DNA of 64,000 nucleotides from contig NZ_CP033087.1 in the NCBI RefSeq assembly GCF_003691365.1, positions 1,770,001 through 1,834,000 of the forward strand. Direction: 5' to 3'. Position 1 is the first letter of the stretch, and each line of letters opens with the position of its first letter. Source of the stretch: Commensalibacter melissae (GTDB taxonomy: Bacteria; Pseudomonadota; Alphaproteobacteria; Acetobacterales; Acetobacteraceae). Below are positions 27,786-37,010 of this stretch, in pieces. The position numbers and the translations under genes were made by a program. Below the pieces are notes generated by a model that saw only the letters and a list, made by a program, of their open reading frames with translations, was not told where the DNA came from and did no database searches.

Positions 27786-28178
27786 CTATTCTTCTGAATT
27801 CTGTTGCGAAGGTTCAACCCTGTCAGGGGAAAGGGCAGACGTTGCTGTTGGAACTGGGGTCCCATTCTGTCCTGTTCCCTGCTGCGTTGTATTCTGTTGA
27901 GTCAGGGCTATATACTGGGCCCGCAATTCATTTAACTGTGTTTCCAAATCACGTATTTTCTGTTCTGCCTTTCTGGCTCTTTTCCATTGACTGACCAAGG
28001 AGGTGAAAACTGTTAAAGCTCCTATTGCAAAAGAAATGATTCCAGCCAGCAATACAATCATCCCAACAGAACTTTGCCAATTAGCAGAAAAGAAATTCAT
28101 TGGCACAGGCGTCATATTTAACAAGAAAAAGATAATTAAAAGTACCAGGAATGGTACAACGATAATTAATCGCAACAC
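27786..28178 (-). CDS. LapA-domain inner membrane protein
   Basis: 130 residues with two N-terminal membrane helices (about 2-20 and 40-62) around a short NMTPVPMNFF loop, then a coiled coil (KRARKAEQKIRDLETQLNEL region) and a Pro/Thr/Gln-rich tail. This is the lipopolysaccharide assembly protein A (LapA/YciS) domain layout; E. coli LapA with LapB controls LpxC and coordinates LPS assembly. It lies 53 bases upstream of pyrF on the same strand. Confidence 0.75.
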   Translation of the reverse strand: MLRLIIVVPFLVLLIIFFLLNMTPVPMNFFSANWQSSVGMIVLLAGIISFAIGALTVFTSLVSQWKRARKAEQKIRDLETQLNELRAQYIALTQQNTTQQGTGQNGTPVPTATSALSPDRVEPSQQNSEE

Positions 28179-28371
28179 GATATGATCTCCCTAACCCAAC
28201 CATAATCAAACATTATGAATATGACCAGTATATAATACACAAACCCTTACATAAATAAGGAATTTTAATCCAGATAAAAAAAACATTTAAAATAATAATT
28301 TAAAAAAAACAAAAAATAACCATATAGTTATAAAAAGATAAATCGTTTTTTCTTATATAAATCAAAAAGCT

Positions 28372-28671
28372 ATGCATGAAGTTGTTTCATTTAAAAAAAT
28401 AAAGAACAAAATATGGGCCAACATTTTTTATATCGGAAACAAACGATACATCGCTAATATTTATCATTCTTATGAAAAAGCATATCAGGATTGCGAATGG
28501 CGGAAACAGGAAATTACTGCCTACAGACATTTACTAATCAATCATGAACAACCCGTACCACAATATTTGACAATCCCGATTCACCAATCAGAGATTCCAA
28601 AAAATTGGCAACCTTTGCCTGTATTCGGTTTTTTGCTTTCCTCAAAAAAACTTTCAAAAAAAACAATTTGA
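28372..28671 (+). CDS. Hypothetical protein, 99 residues
   Basis: Basic, aromatic-rich small protein with no signal peptide or membrane helix. The first 45 residues alternate Lys/Ile/Tyr and may form a small beta-sheet (NKIWANIFYIGNKRYIANIY), followed by a helix with Arg and Glu and a Pro-rich stretch. No family recognised. It stands alone 78 bases before secB, and its ATG has no strong ribosome site, so it could be a non-coding frame. Confidence 0.5.
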   Translation: MHEVVSFKKIKNKIWANIFYIGNKRYIANIYHSYEKAYQDCEWRKQEITAYRHLLINHEQPVPQYLTIPIHQSEIPKNWQPLPVFGFLLSSKKLSKKTI

Positions 28672-28748
28672 TTTTATAAACAGGTCTTTCGATTCAATTT
28701 ATTAATAATTTTATACCTATAAATATTTAATTTAAAAGAGAATGCTCA

Positions 28749-29252
28749 ATGTCTAATAAACAACATGAAGAAAAAACGTTTTTTTTACCTATCATCCCAG
28801 TTAAGGATTTAGTTACCAACATTGAATATATTCGAGAATTAAACGTAAAAATTTTTAATACACCCAAAGTTTTTCTTAAGGTATCTCCAAAATCCGACAT
28901 TACCGTAACCGTTAATGTCAATGCCCAGCAAATTGAAAAGGATTACCCCCAATTCGAAATTATCGTTATCCTAAATTGTACCAGCCAAAAACAACTTGAA
29001 GATGATGATAAACCAACTTCTATTTTTGAAATTGACTTGCAATATGGTGCAGTTGTGACCCTTCCCACTTTAAAGGCTGCCAATATAGAAGAATTGTTGA
29101 TGATACATGCTCCAGAATTATTATTTCCAGAAATTCGCAATATCATCCTAAATATAAGCCGCACATCCAATCTACCTTCTATTCTTTTGCAATCCATTGA
29201 TTTCGCAGAATTATGGAAAGAAAAAAAATCCACCATGAAAAACAAAGATTAA
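28749..29252 (+). CDS. secB: Protein-export chaperone SecB
   Basis: 167-residue SecB-family chaperone that keeps preproteins unfolded and delivers them to SecA. The family pattern is visible: FNTPKVF, the central beta strands, IEELLMIHAPELLFPEIRNI, SNLPSILLQSIDFAELWKEK. It diverges from E. coli SecB at the N-terminus but has full length. Followed closely by a NUDIX gene that begins 14 bases after the stop. Confidence 0.88.
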   Translation: MSNKQHEEKTFFLPIIPVKDLVTNIEYIRELNVKIFNTPKVFLKVSPKSDITVTVNVNAQQIEKDYPQFEIIVILNCTSQKQLEDDDKPTSIFEIDLQYGAVVTLPTLKAANIEELLMIHAPELLFPEIRNIILNISRTSNLPSILLQSIDFAELWKEKKSTMKNKD

Positions 29253-29266
29253 GAAACCCTACAAAA

Positions 29267-29881
29267 ATGGATACAACAATGCCCCAAAAACTAGACACGG
29301 ACAAAAAAATTATTGGTCAAACAGATCCAGGCGGGATTGTTCCGGAATCATCACGTATTGCCTATGAAAACCGTTGGCTAAAAATCCGTGAGGATATCAT
29401 ACGCTATCCCAACGGGTTAAAAGGCATGTTTGGTGTTGTAGAACGAAACGAATTCGCTGTTATTTTACCACTGCATATTAATAATGAAGGAATTAAAATA
29501 GTCACCCTTATTCGACAATACCGATATCCTGTGGGTAAATTTATGTGGGAACTGCCGATGGGAATGTGGGAATTAAAACCAGATGCCACCTCCGAGATGG
29601 TTGCTGCCGGAGAACTGGAAGAAGAAACAGGTTTGCGTGCCGCCAATATGGTACATGGAGGTATATTATATCAGGGGGCAGGCTATTCAACCCAAAAAGG
29701 TCACGTTTTCCTTGCCACTGATTTAACACAACATTCCCCGAAACGCGAAGAGACAGAACTGCATATGACCTGTCATACAATCCCGTTAACTCAATTTGAG
29801 GAAATGATTCAAAACGGACAAATAACTTGTATGGTCACAATCGCTGCATTCTGTTTGTTACGTAGTAAAAAATTAGTTTGA
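29267..29881 (+). CDS. NUDIX hydrolase (ADP-ribose pyrophosphatase-like)
   Basis: 204 residues from the ATG at 29267; another ATG at 29282 is also possible, and an upstream frame overlaps secB. The Nudix core is seen as AAGELEEETGL, preceded by GMWELKPDA. The surrounding YRYPVGKFMWELP and VFLATDLTQ regions match ADP-ribose/GDP-mannose-type pyrophosphatases. It clears nucleotide sugars; exact substrate unknown. Confidence 0.85.
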   Translation: MDTTMPQKLDTDKKIIGQTDPGGIVPESSRIAYENRWLKIREDIIRYPNGLKGMFGVVERNEFAVILPLHINNEGIKIVTLIRQYRYPVGKFMWELPMGMWELKPDATSEMVAAGELEEETGLRAANMVHGGILYQGAGYSTQKGHVFLATDLTQHSPKREETELHMTCHTIPLTQFEEMIQNGQITCMVTIAAFCLLRSKKLV

Positions 29882-29949
29882 CTCTCTCTTCCTTCGTTAC
29901 CTAAAAAAAGAATTAATCGTGTAATTTATGACTTGAGGAAATATAAAGT

Positions 29950-31260
29950 ATGGCAGAAACCCAGCTCCAATATAATAATCCTTCTACATCACGTACCCTT
30001 GTCAAACATGCGGTTACAATTGGTTCCACCATGATCTTGGGACTTGTTTTTGGGTTGATCTGTCATGCTTTTGGAGATGTTATTATCTATAAGTCAGCAA
30101 ATGGCTCAATAACGTTATCAAATTTTATTCTGACCTTGTCTGAATTAATTGTCAATTTGTTTTTGCGCCTGATAAAGATGATCGTGGCACCTCTGGTTCT
30201 GGCCACGCTCATTGCCGGGATTGGGAACGTTCAAGATACTAAAACCATAAAAACCATCGGGATCAAGGTTATTTTTTGGTTTATCGGTGCCTCTATCGTT
30301 TCCTTGGGTGTTGGAATGCTTGCCGCCAATATCATCCAGCCAGGCAAGAATTTTACGCATAATTTACCACCTGTCTCTGAGTCTCATACAATTTATCATT
30401 TTGACCTTATTAAATTTACACTTCATATCGTTCCTGATAGTGTCATTGACGCAATGGCTCATAACGATATGTTACAGTTGGTAGTTTTCGCTGTCTTTTT
30501 CGGTTTGTCTTTAGCCGCTTTACCTGACAAACAATGTCAACTGGTAAGAGATGTAACAGATGGTGTAGGCAAAGTTATGCTAAAAGTCACCGATATGGTC
30601 ATGATTATTGTACCATTGGTTGTCTTTGCTTCACTTCTTTCAATAGCAACCCGTAATGGATTACATGTAATTGAAAGCTATGGACTGTTTTTGATCGAGT
30701 TTTATGCTGTCATTCTCGTCATGTTCATTATTTTGATCGGAACTGGTTATTTCATGATGGGAAAAAAAGTGTTTAAGCTTCTTCCATTCATAGCCGAACC
30801 TGTAATGGTAGGATTTGCAACCGCCAGTAGTGAGTCTGCCTTTCCAAGATTGCTTGAACAACTTGAAAAATTCGGTGTTCCACCCAAAATATCTAGCTTT
30901 GTCGTTCCCTTAGGCTATAGCTTTAACCTTTGTGGAACCATGATGTTCATTTCATTTGCCGCCATTTTCATCGCACAAGCCTATGGTATTCATATGCCCA
31001 TTGAAAAACAAATCATGATGCTCCTGGTCATGATGATCAGCAGTAAAGGCATCGCAGGAGTTCCACGCGCCTCAATGGTAATGCTCGCCGCTGTCATGCC
31101 AGGTTTTGGAATACCCGAAGCCGGACTGCTATTAATTGTCGGAATTGATCAGTTTCTTGATATGGCAAGAACTGCAACAAGTGTTTTGGGTAATGGAATT
31201 ATTGCAGCAATCGCTAATGAATGGGACATCAGGGCAAACAATACAAAAGAGACAATATAA
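29950..31260 (+). CDS. Dicarboxylate/amino acid:cation symporter (DAACS family)
   Basis: 436-residue symporter of the GltP/DctA type, with eight membrane helices and two re-entrant loops. Conserved segments include FLRLIKMIVAPLVLATLIAGI, ASSESAFPRL (HP1 tip, usually SSSS), LGYSFNLCGTMMF and GIPEAGLLLIVGIDQFLDMARTA. It imports dicarboxylates or glutamate with H+ or Na+. The HP1 serine motif is modified. Stands as a single gene. Confidence 0.88.
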   Translation: MAETQLQYNNPSTSRTLVKHAVTIGSTMILGLVFGLICHAFGDVIIYKSANGSITLSNFILTLSELIVNLFLRLIKMIVAPLVLATLIAGIGNVQDTKTIKTIGIKVIFWFIGASIVSLGVGMLAANIIQPGKNFTHNLPPVSESHTIYHFDLIKFTLHIVPDSVIDAMAHNDMLQLVVFAVFFGLSLAALPDKQCQLVRDVTDGVGKVMLKVTDMVMIIVPLVVFASLLSIATRNGLHVIESYGLFLIEFYAVILVMFIILIGTGYFMMGKKVFKLLPFIAEPVMVGFATASSESAFPRLLEQLEKFGVPPKISSFVVPLGYSFNLCGTMMFISFAAIFIAQAYGIHMPIEKQIMMLLVMMISSKGIAGVPRASMVMLAAVMPGFGIPEAGLLLIVGIDQFLDMARTATSVLGNGIIAAIANEWDIRANNTKETI

Positions 31261-31311
31261 TTTTATCCTTCCCCAAAAACAGTTGAATATAATAAAGGTC
31301 ACTGATATCTT

Positions 31312-32181
31312 ATGAAAACGCAATTAATTGATGGCAAAAGCTTTGCCACAAACATGACCCAGAAAATAGCTCTGGAAGTCAAGCAGCTGCAGCAGGAAAA
31401 AAATGTAACCCCCGGTCTTGCCGTCATTTTGGTCGGCAATGACCCTGCCAGCGAGATATATGTCAGAAACAAGACAAAACAGACACACAGGGTGGGAATG
31501 CGTTCGTTCATGCATCTTCTTCCTGAAACAACCACACAAGAAGAAATCCTGAATCTAATTGCAAGATTGAATAAAGATCCTGATATTCATGGAATTCTCG
31601 TACAACTACCTCTTCCAAAAGGGTTGAATGCAGACACCATTATTCAGGCAATCACCCCTCATAAAGATGTTGACGGCTTGACAGCCTATAATACAGGAAA
31701 ACTTGCGCTTGGACATAAAGACGGATTTATACCCTGCACCCCACTTGGATGTCTAATGTTATTGCAAAAAGAACTTTCCAGTTTGAAAGGATTACATGCA
31801 GTCATTATTGGAGCGTCAAACTTGATGGGCAAACCCATGGCACAACTTTTATTACAAGAAGGTTGCACTGTAACTATTGCCCACATTCATACACGCAATC
31901 CTGAAAAACTTGCCCGTCAAGCAGACATTCTTATTGTTGCGACTGGTTGCAGTGAGCTCGTTAAGGGATCATGGATCAGTGAAGGTACGACTATTATAGA
32001 TGTCGGCATTAACCGTATCACGACAAAAGATAGCAAGACCAAACTGATAGGTGATGTCGCTTTTGAAGAGGTTTTGGGTAAAGCTGCAAAAATTACACCT
32101 GTCCCTGGTGGTGTCGGTCCTGTCACTATTGCCTGTTTGTTGCATAATACATTACAAGCAGCAAGAAATACGATAAAATAA
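31312..32181 (+). CDS. folD: Methylenetetrahydrofolate dehydrogenase/cyclohydrolase FolD
   Basis: 289-residue bifunctional enzyme of one-carbon metabolism that interconverts 5,10-methylene- and 10-formyl-THF. YVRNK carries the Tyr/Lys pair (Tyr50, Lys54); VQLPLPKG, KDVDGLTAYNTG, PCTPLG, and the Rossmann signature VIIGASNLMGKP precede PVPGGVGPVT. Full length and ordinary. Confidence 0.95.
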   Translation: MKTQLIDGKSFATNMTQKIALEVKQLQQEKNVTPGLAVILVGNDPASEIYVRNKTKQTHRVGMRSFMHLLPETTTQEEILNLIARLNKDPDIHGILVQLPLPKGLNADTIIQAITPHKDVDGLTAYNTGKLALGHKDGFIPCTPLGCLMLLQKELSSLKGLHAVIIGASNLMGKPMAQLLLQEGCTVTIAHIHTRNPEKLARQADILIVATGCSELVKGSWISEGTTIIDVGINRITTKDSKTKLIGDVAFEEVLGKAAKITPVPGGVGPVTIACLLHNTLQAARNTIK

Positions 32182-32237
32182 TTTACACCAAAACTATTCC
32201 TTATTATAATTATTGCAATAATATAACAATAATTTCT

Positions 32238-32285
32238 TAAACCGCTTGATTAATATTAATAACTAAATCATTTAAAAGCGGTTTA
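32238..32285. repeat. Inverted repeat downstream of folD
   Basis: TAAACCGCTT (32238-32247) and AAGCGGTTTA (32276-32285) form a 10-bp stem around a 28-base loop. No T-tract follows on the plus strand, so this is not a classical terminator; it may be a mRNA 3'-end structure or a protein site. Confidence 0.35.
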
Positions 32286-32355
32286 CAATTTATTAGATTG
32301 TTTTCTATAAACGAAACTAAAACTTGCTAATATAATATTTAAGTGAACAATTAAA

Positions 32356-32949
32356 ATGACTGAAATTGATTTTCCCTCTTTACTGTTTGATTCAGCCTGG
32401 TATTTAAAAACCTATCCAGATATTGCAGCCGCCAATGCAGATCCTGTTGAACATTATCTGTTTTTCGGATTTCGAGAGGGACGAAATCCTAACCGTTTTT
32501 TTAATACCACCTTTTATCTGAATACCTATCCTGATGTTGCCGCAAGCACTATTAACCCTTTTATCCATTATATAATGTATGGTGCCGCGGAAGGGAGATT
32601 GCCCAGGGCTTCTGATCAACCACCTATACCTTCTACAACGGTAAGCACGGAATTATCAACCGGGACCGATATTCCGTATATGGTTGCCACCGAGCCCAAC
32701 CCACAATCTAAATCTGAAATTAATTTAAGTTTTAAAATCAGTGATTCAGAACCTCCCCAGCAATTACAAGATAAAAAAACTGCATCCTATGATAAATTAA
32801 CCTTGAATGCCACATCTGAGGTTACAACAAAATTACCAAACAAGAAAACGACTGTAAAACCAAAAAACTCATCGGTAGCATCCTCTCGAAAACGAAGTCC
32901 GAGAGTCAAAACGCAACGCGTAGCACATGGTAATAGTATAAGCAGATAA
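32356..32949 (+). CDS. Two-repeat protein with basic tail
   Basis: 197 residues. Two direct repeats of about 39 residues occupy positions 9-86; each reads F..YL.TYPD.A...P..HY...G..EGR.P, as in repeats found N-terminal to some glycosyltransferases and large bacterial surface proteins. The remaining half is low complexity, Thr/Ser/Pro-rich, with a Lys/Arg-rich C-terminus. No signal peptide or membrane segment. A scaffold or binding function is possible; nothing more can be said. Confidence 0.65.
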   Translation: MTEIDFPSLLFDSAWYLKTYPDIAAANADPVEHYLFFGFREGRNPNRFFNTTFYLNTYPDVAASTINPFIHYIMYGAAEGRLPRASDQPPIPSTTVSTELSTGTDIPYMVATEPNPQSKSEINLSFKISDSEPPQQLQDKKTASYDKLTLNATSEVTTKLPNKKTTVKPKNSSVASSRKRSPRVKTQRVAHGNSISR

Positions 32950-32985
32950 GCTGATTTTTGTATAAATTCAAAACTAGATAAATAA

Positions 32986-33489
32986 TCAGTTTCTAACGGT
33001 TTTCTTTTTAAATTTTCTTCTTTTTTTTACATTCATTAAACGATGCTGATAAGGAGAGAGATATTTTCCAGCTTTTTTTCTCCTTATTGAAGAATTATTG
33101 TTCAAATAAAAGGCTTGAATGATTTGAAACTGATAATGATTGTTTAGTTCAGGTGTATGAGAATGATAATTGCCAATCGCCTGCATTAAATTTCCATTTG
33201 TCTCTGCAAGGTACAATTTAAGAATCGCCCCCGCCACGGCTATATTATAACAATTATCCTGTTTTAATCGTTGATAGATGACTTGACCAGTTTCGTGCGT
33301 TGTTTCCATCAATGGAACAATCCAACGTGTATTGATCTGCATTACCCCCAAATCCTGCGTGCCATTCTTGTTATTGGAGACAAGATTAGGAGCCCCACCC
33401 TCCACACGTTGTATTGCCGGTAAAACAGAAGAAGGCAAATGATGAAACGCAGCAACCATCATCATACATTTTAAATATGTCGCAACCAT
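32986..33489 (-). CDS. Lytic transglycosylase (SLT, VirB1/TrbN-like)
   Basis: 167-residue soluble lytic transglycosylase domain protein. Glu30 in AIQRVEGG is the likely catalytic residue; TQDLGVMQINTRW follows with the usual GVMQIN motif, then AGAILKLYLAETNG and YHSHTPELNN. This short VirB1/TrbN-like type is often found with conjugation systems, but none is seen here. The N-terminus is hydrophobic without a clear signal-peptidase site. The C-terminus is very basic (KKRRKFKKK). Confidence 0.7.
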   Translation of the reverse strand: MVATYLKCMMMVAAFHHLPSSVLPAIQRVEGGAPNLVSNNKNGTQDLGVMQINTRWIVPLMETTHETGQVIYQRLKQDNCYNIAVAGAILKLYLAETNGNLMQAIGNYHSHTPELNNHYQFQIIQAFYLNNNSSIRRKKAGKYLSPYQHRLMNVKKRRKFKKKTVRN

Positions 33490-33597
33490 CTAACTAAATT
33501 AACTTTATTCTATTTTATTTTTATATTAACAGTTTAAACATTAAAGAAATTAAATCTATTATTTCAAATCCACTTATTTCATTACAAGGAATTCGTT

Positions 33598-34344
33598 ATG
33601 ACACGAATCTCGGTAGAGTTAATTCCTAGAGATAGAAATCATATCATTAGTGACATGAAACAAGTCAAGGAATGTTTCCCAATTGCCGACAGCATCAATA
33701 TTCCAGATCTCATGCGTTTTTCTTTAAGAAGCTGGAACGCTTTTCAGATTACCTCTTCATATTATACACGTTCCATTCCTCATATAAGAGCAATTGATAT
33801 TAATCCCGATCTTCCATTGCCCGGCCATGATATCAATAATTTACAAGAAATTCTGGTTATTCAGGGAGACCCTCCCTCCGATTTCAACAAACATACATAT
33901 CCCAATTCAACTGAAAGCATTTTAAGACGATATCGAAGGGAACTCCCGCATCTGAAATTGTATGCCGCCTTTGACCCATACCGTCGTTCTCCCAAGGAAG
34001 AACTTGAACATGTCCTGTCAAAAAAAGAAGCGGGAGCCAGTGGTTTTTTTACACAACCCATTTTTGATGAGAAAATGCTTGAACTCTGTATGGATTGGTT
34101 ACACAACAAAACCGTTTTTTGGGGTTTGTCACCTGTCATTGGACCAAAATCGAAATCATATTGGGAAATTACCAACAAAGTTGTCTTTCCACATAATTTT
34201 GAAACAAGTTTACAGGCTAACATTGATTTTGCAAAAAAAGCCTTACAAATGATCAAAAAAACAAACCAGAATGCTTATTTAATGCCTTTACGCGTCAAAT
34301 TAACCACCTATCTATCACCATTACAGGAAATTTTTCAAAACTAG
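33598..34344 (+). CDS. Methylenetetrahydrofolate reductase-like protein
   Basis: 248-residue TIM-barrel protein of the MetF family, shorter than the usual about 290-300. The N-terminal SVELIPRD carries the family's Glu. VIQGDPPS is the conserved FAD/folate-site strand, and KKEAGASGFFTQPIFDEKMLE is typical. It may reduce 5,10-methylene-THF for methionine synthesis or be a degenerate relative. ATG follows AAGGAATTCGTT. The stop codon shares a CTAG with the convergent M20 peptidase gene. Confidence 0.75.
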   Translation: MTRISVELIPRDRNHIISDMKQVKECFPIADSINIPDLMRFSLRSWNAFQITSSYYTRSIPHIRAIDINPDLPLPGHDINNLQEILVIQGDPPSDFNKHTYPNSTESILRRYRRELPHLKLYAAFDPYRRSPKEELEHVLSKKEAGASGFFTQPIFDEKMLELCMDWLHNKTVFWGLSPVIGPKSKSYWEITNKVVFPHNFETSLQANIDFAKKALQMIKKTNQNAYLMPLRVKLTTYLSPLQEIFQN

Positions 34345-35717
34345 TCTCCCAACGCATATAAAATTCGAATCCAAGATCGTATCCCCTTATGAAATGAACA
34401 AAGATTATATTTTTCATTCGGGGAATGAATGCAATCATCAGCATTTGCAAACCCGATTAAAAAAGATTCTATTCCGAATTCACGCTGTAAATCATTAACC
34501 ACAGGTATGGCGCCTCCACTGCCAATAATGGCTGTTTTATGAAGCCATTCATCTTCGAGCGCTTGACTAATTTTACTTAAATTCTTTCCTTCAAGGGAAA
34601 CCATACTTGCATTTGAAACACCATGGGAAACAAATTCAACTTTACAATCTTCGGGTATTCTCGATTTTACAAACTGCCGAAAATTTTTCCGAATTTGAAT
34701 TGGATCCTGTTCCCCAACCAAGCGAAAAGAAATTTTGGCTGAAGCCTGAGCTGGAATAACCGTTTTAAAGCCAAGTCCTTCATATCCCCCCGTAATTCCA
34801 TTGATTTCACACGAAGGACGACACCATGTCTGTTCAACGGCATTGAATCCAATCTCACCCGCCGGATATTGCAAACCGATTGGATGAAGCAGTTCACTAT
34901 CGGTTTTACCAATTTCCTGCCATTTTTGACGAATCGTTTCAGCAATTTCAGGCACCCCTTCATAAAAATTTGGAATGGTGACCCTTCCTGTATTATCACG
35001 TAATGCTGCAATAATTTCAGACAAAACCTGAATAGGGTTTTGAGCAGCATTTCCGTATAATCCCGAATGCAAATCCCGATTAGCCGCATAAACGGTAACC
35101 TCTTCCCCAACCAAGCCACGAACCATGGCAGTGATTGCTGGCACATCCGGAGTAGCCATATCCGTATCACAAATAAAAGCAATATCAGGATGCAAGATTT
35201 CTTTCTGTTGTGCTAAAAAGGTAGGTAAATGTTCTCCTCCACTTTCCTCTTCACCCTCCAAGATAAAGGTAATATTCAATGGAAATTGCTTGTCTTTCAT
35301 ATAAATCGCACGACAGGCTTCCAGGAAAGTAAGAATTTGACCTTTGTCATCTGATGATCCACGCCCATGAATAACCTCTTTTCCTGTTGCGTCGGTTCGG
35401 ATACAAGGTTCAAAAGGTGGTATTTCCCATAATTCCAGTGGATCGACAGGTTGTACATCATAATGTCCATAAAATAAAACATGCGGGGCTCCCTTTATTT
35501 CAGGAGAATTTGCCATGACGATTGGATGTCCCCCAGTTTCACAAATCTGCACATCCAAATCCATATTACGCAAGTAATCATGTAACCACTGTGCTGCCTT
35601 TCGACAGTCTTGGTTATAGCTTGGAATAGCTGAAATACTTGGAATGCGTAAAAATTCGAATAAACGATCAAGAGATTCTGTTATCCTATGATCAACATTG
35701 CAAAGAATTGATTGCAA
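34341..35717 (-). CDS. M20 family metallo-dipeptidase/carboxypeptidase
   Basis: 458 residues. Zinc ligands are visible in FYGHYDVQP (His, Asp), RGSSDDKGQ (bridging Asp), LEGEEESGG (catalytic and bridging Glu), ICDTDM (Asp) and the C-terminal DDCIHSPNE (His). A dimerisation domain lies around 200-350. Related enzymes act on carnosine-like dipeptides or cysteinylglycine; substrate here is unknown. It converges with the MetF-like gene, with overlapping stop codons. Confidence 0.88.
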   Translation of the reverse strand: MQSILCNVDHRITESLDRLFEFLRIPSISAIPSYNQDCRKAAQWLHDYLRNMDLDVQICETGGHPIVMANSPEIKGAPHVLFYGHYDVQPVDPLELWEIPPFEPCIRTDATGKEVIHGRGSSDDKGQILTFLEACRAIYMKDKQFPLNITFILEGEEESGGEHLPTFLAQQKEILHPDIAFICDTDMATPDVPAITAMVRGLVGEEVTVYAANRDLHSGLYGNAAQNPIQVLSEIIAALRDNTGRVTIPNFYEGVPEIAETIRQKWQEIGKTDSELLHPIGLQYPAGEIGFNAVEQTWCRPSCEINGITGGYEGLGFKTVIPAQASAKISFRLVGEQDPIQIRKNFRQFVKSRIPEDCKVEFVSHGVSNASMVSLEGKNLSKISQALEDEWLHKTAIIGSGGAIPVVNDLQREFGIESFLIGFANADDCIHSPNEKYNLCSFHKGIRSWIRILYALGD

Positions 35718-35780
35718 AATAAACTCCTATTATTATAAAATTTTATTTTAAAGAGATACTTTTTTATTTAATAACCAATA

Positions 35781-36986
35781 ATGATTTTATCCTATCTGAA
35801 ACCAAAACCCATTACATTAAAGATTCTTGCCGCGGCCATTTTTAATCTTGTATGTTTCATAAATATCGGTATGCCTTTGGCTACAATACCTGTATTTGTT
35901 CACAGACAACTCGGATATAATAGTATAATTGCCGGAATTGCTGTTTCCGCAGCCTATCTTGCCACCTTTATAAGTCGCCCGGGGGCGGGTCAATGGCTGG
36001 ATACCAAAGGGGCCAAAAGTGCAGTCGTTATAGGTTTGGGAATTAGTGCATGCGGGGGACTTTTAACAATTTTGGCTTTATTTTTTATCCATCAACCTCT
36101 TATGGCGTTAATAATCATCCTTCTAGGCCGCTTTTGCATGGGTATTTCAGAAAGCTGGGCATCAACAGGTGTTAATGTCTGGAATATCGGCAGGGTAGGA
36201 ATTGAAAACGCAACCCATGTCATATCATGGAATGGCGTAACCACTTATGGCGGCATGGCTATTGGTGCCCCCTTAGGGGTTTATCTTGCTTCACAACCCA
36301 TCGGTTTTATTGGAGGGTTATCTGGATTTTCTATTCTTACTGTCATTCTGGCTTCAGCATCAATGCTTCTAGCATCAACCTATCCAGCCATCATTCCCGT
36401 TCCAACCGCTAGACGTTTACCTTTTACCAAGGTTTTCAAACGAATTTCAGCTTACGGCTGCTGTCTTGGTTTATCAACTATCGGATTTGGCAGTATTCAA
36501 ACTTTCATTGCCTTATATTTTATTAGCAACCACTGGACAGGATCTGCCATTGCCTTGACAATTTTTGGCGTTTGCTTTGTCATGATCCGATTTATTTTCA
36601 AAAATTCACTTTTAAAATATGGTGGTTATATTGTCTCTATCATCTCCCTAATTACAGAAACCATTGGTCTTCTTCTGCTTGCCACACAAACCTCAATAAT
36701 TGGTGCATATATTGGAGCGGCCTTGACAGGATGTGGTTTTTCACTCATCTATCCAGCCTTGGGTGTTATTGCCATATCAAAAGTCAGTAGTGAAAATAAA
36801 GGGGCGGCCCTTGCCTCATTTTCTTTATTTCTGGATATGGCCCTTTTTATTTCCGGTCCCCTACTGGGTTTAGTCCAAAGCCATCTTGGATATGATTATC
36901 TTTATTTGTCAGCCAGTTTTTTTGCTTTTTGTAGTGTTCTGTTAACCTATGGGCTATATTATCAGAATAAAAAATCCTCTATTTAA
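35781..36986 (+). CDS. MFS transporter (YhhS-like)
   Basis: 401 residues with twelve predicted membrane helices. The A-type loop between TM2 and TM3 (FISRPGAGQWLDTKGAKS) is typical of MFS efflux permeases, and the second copy is in the C-terminal half. Arabinose or drug efflux relatives (YhhS/YfcJ type) are the nearest by feel. It is followed after 24 bases by the LOG gene, as a likely unit. Substrate unknown. Confidence 0.85.
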   Translation: MILSYLKPKPITLKILAAAIFNLVCFINIGMPLATIPVFVHRQLGYNSIIAGIAVSAAYLATFISRPGAGQWLDTKGAKSAVVIGLGISACGGLLTILALFFIHQPLMALIIILLGRFCMGISESWASTGVNVWNIGRVGIENATHVISWNGVTTYGGMAIGAPLGVYLASQPIGFIGGLSGFSILTVILASASMLLASTYPAIIPVPTARRLPFTKVFKRISAYGCCLGLSTIGFGSIQTFIALYFISNHWTGSAIALTIFGVCFVMIRFIFKNSLLKYGGYIVSIISLITETIGLLLLATQTSIIGAYIGAALTGCGFSLIYPALGVIAISKVSSENKGAALASFSLFLDMALFISGPLLGLVQSHLGYDYLYLSASFFAFCSVLLTYGLYYQNKKSSI

Positions 36987-37010
36987 CGATGATATATTAA
37001 AGAAAATTTC

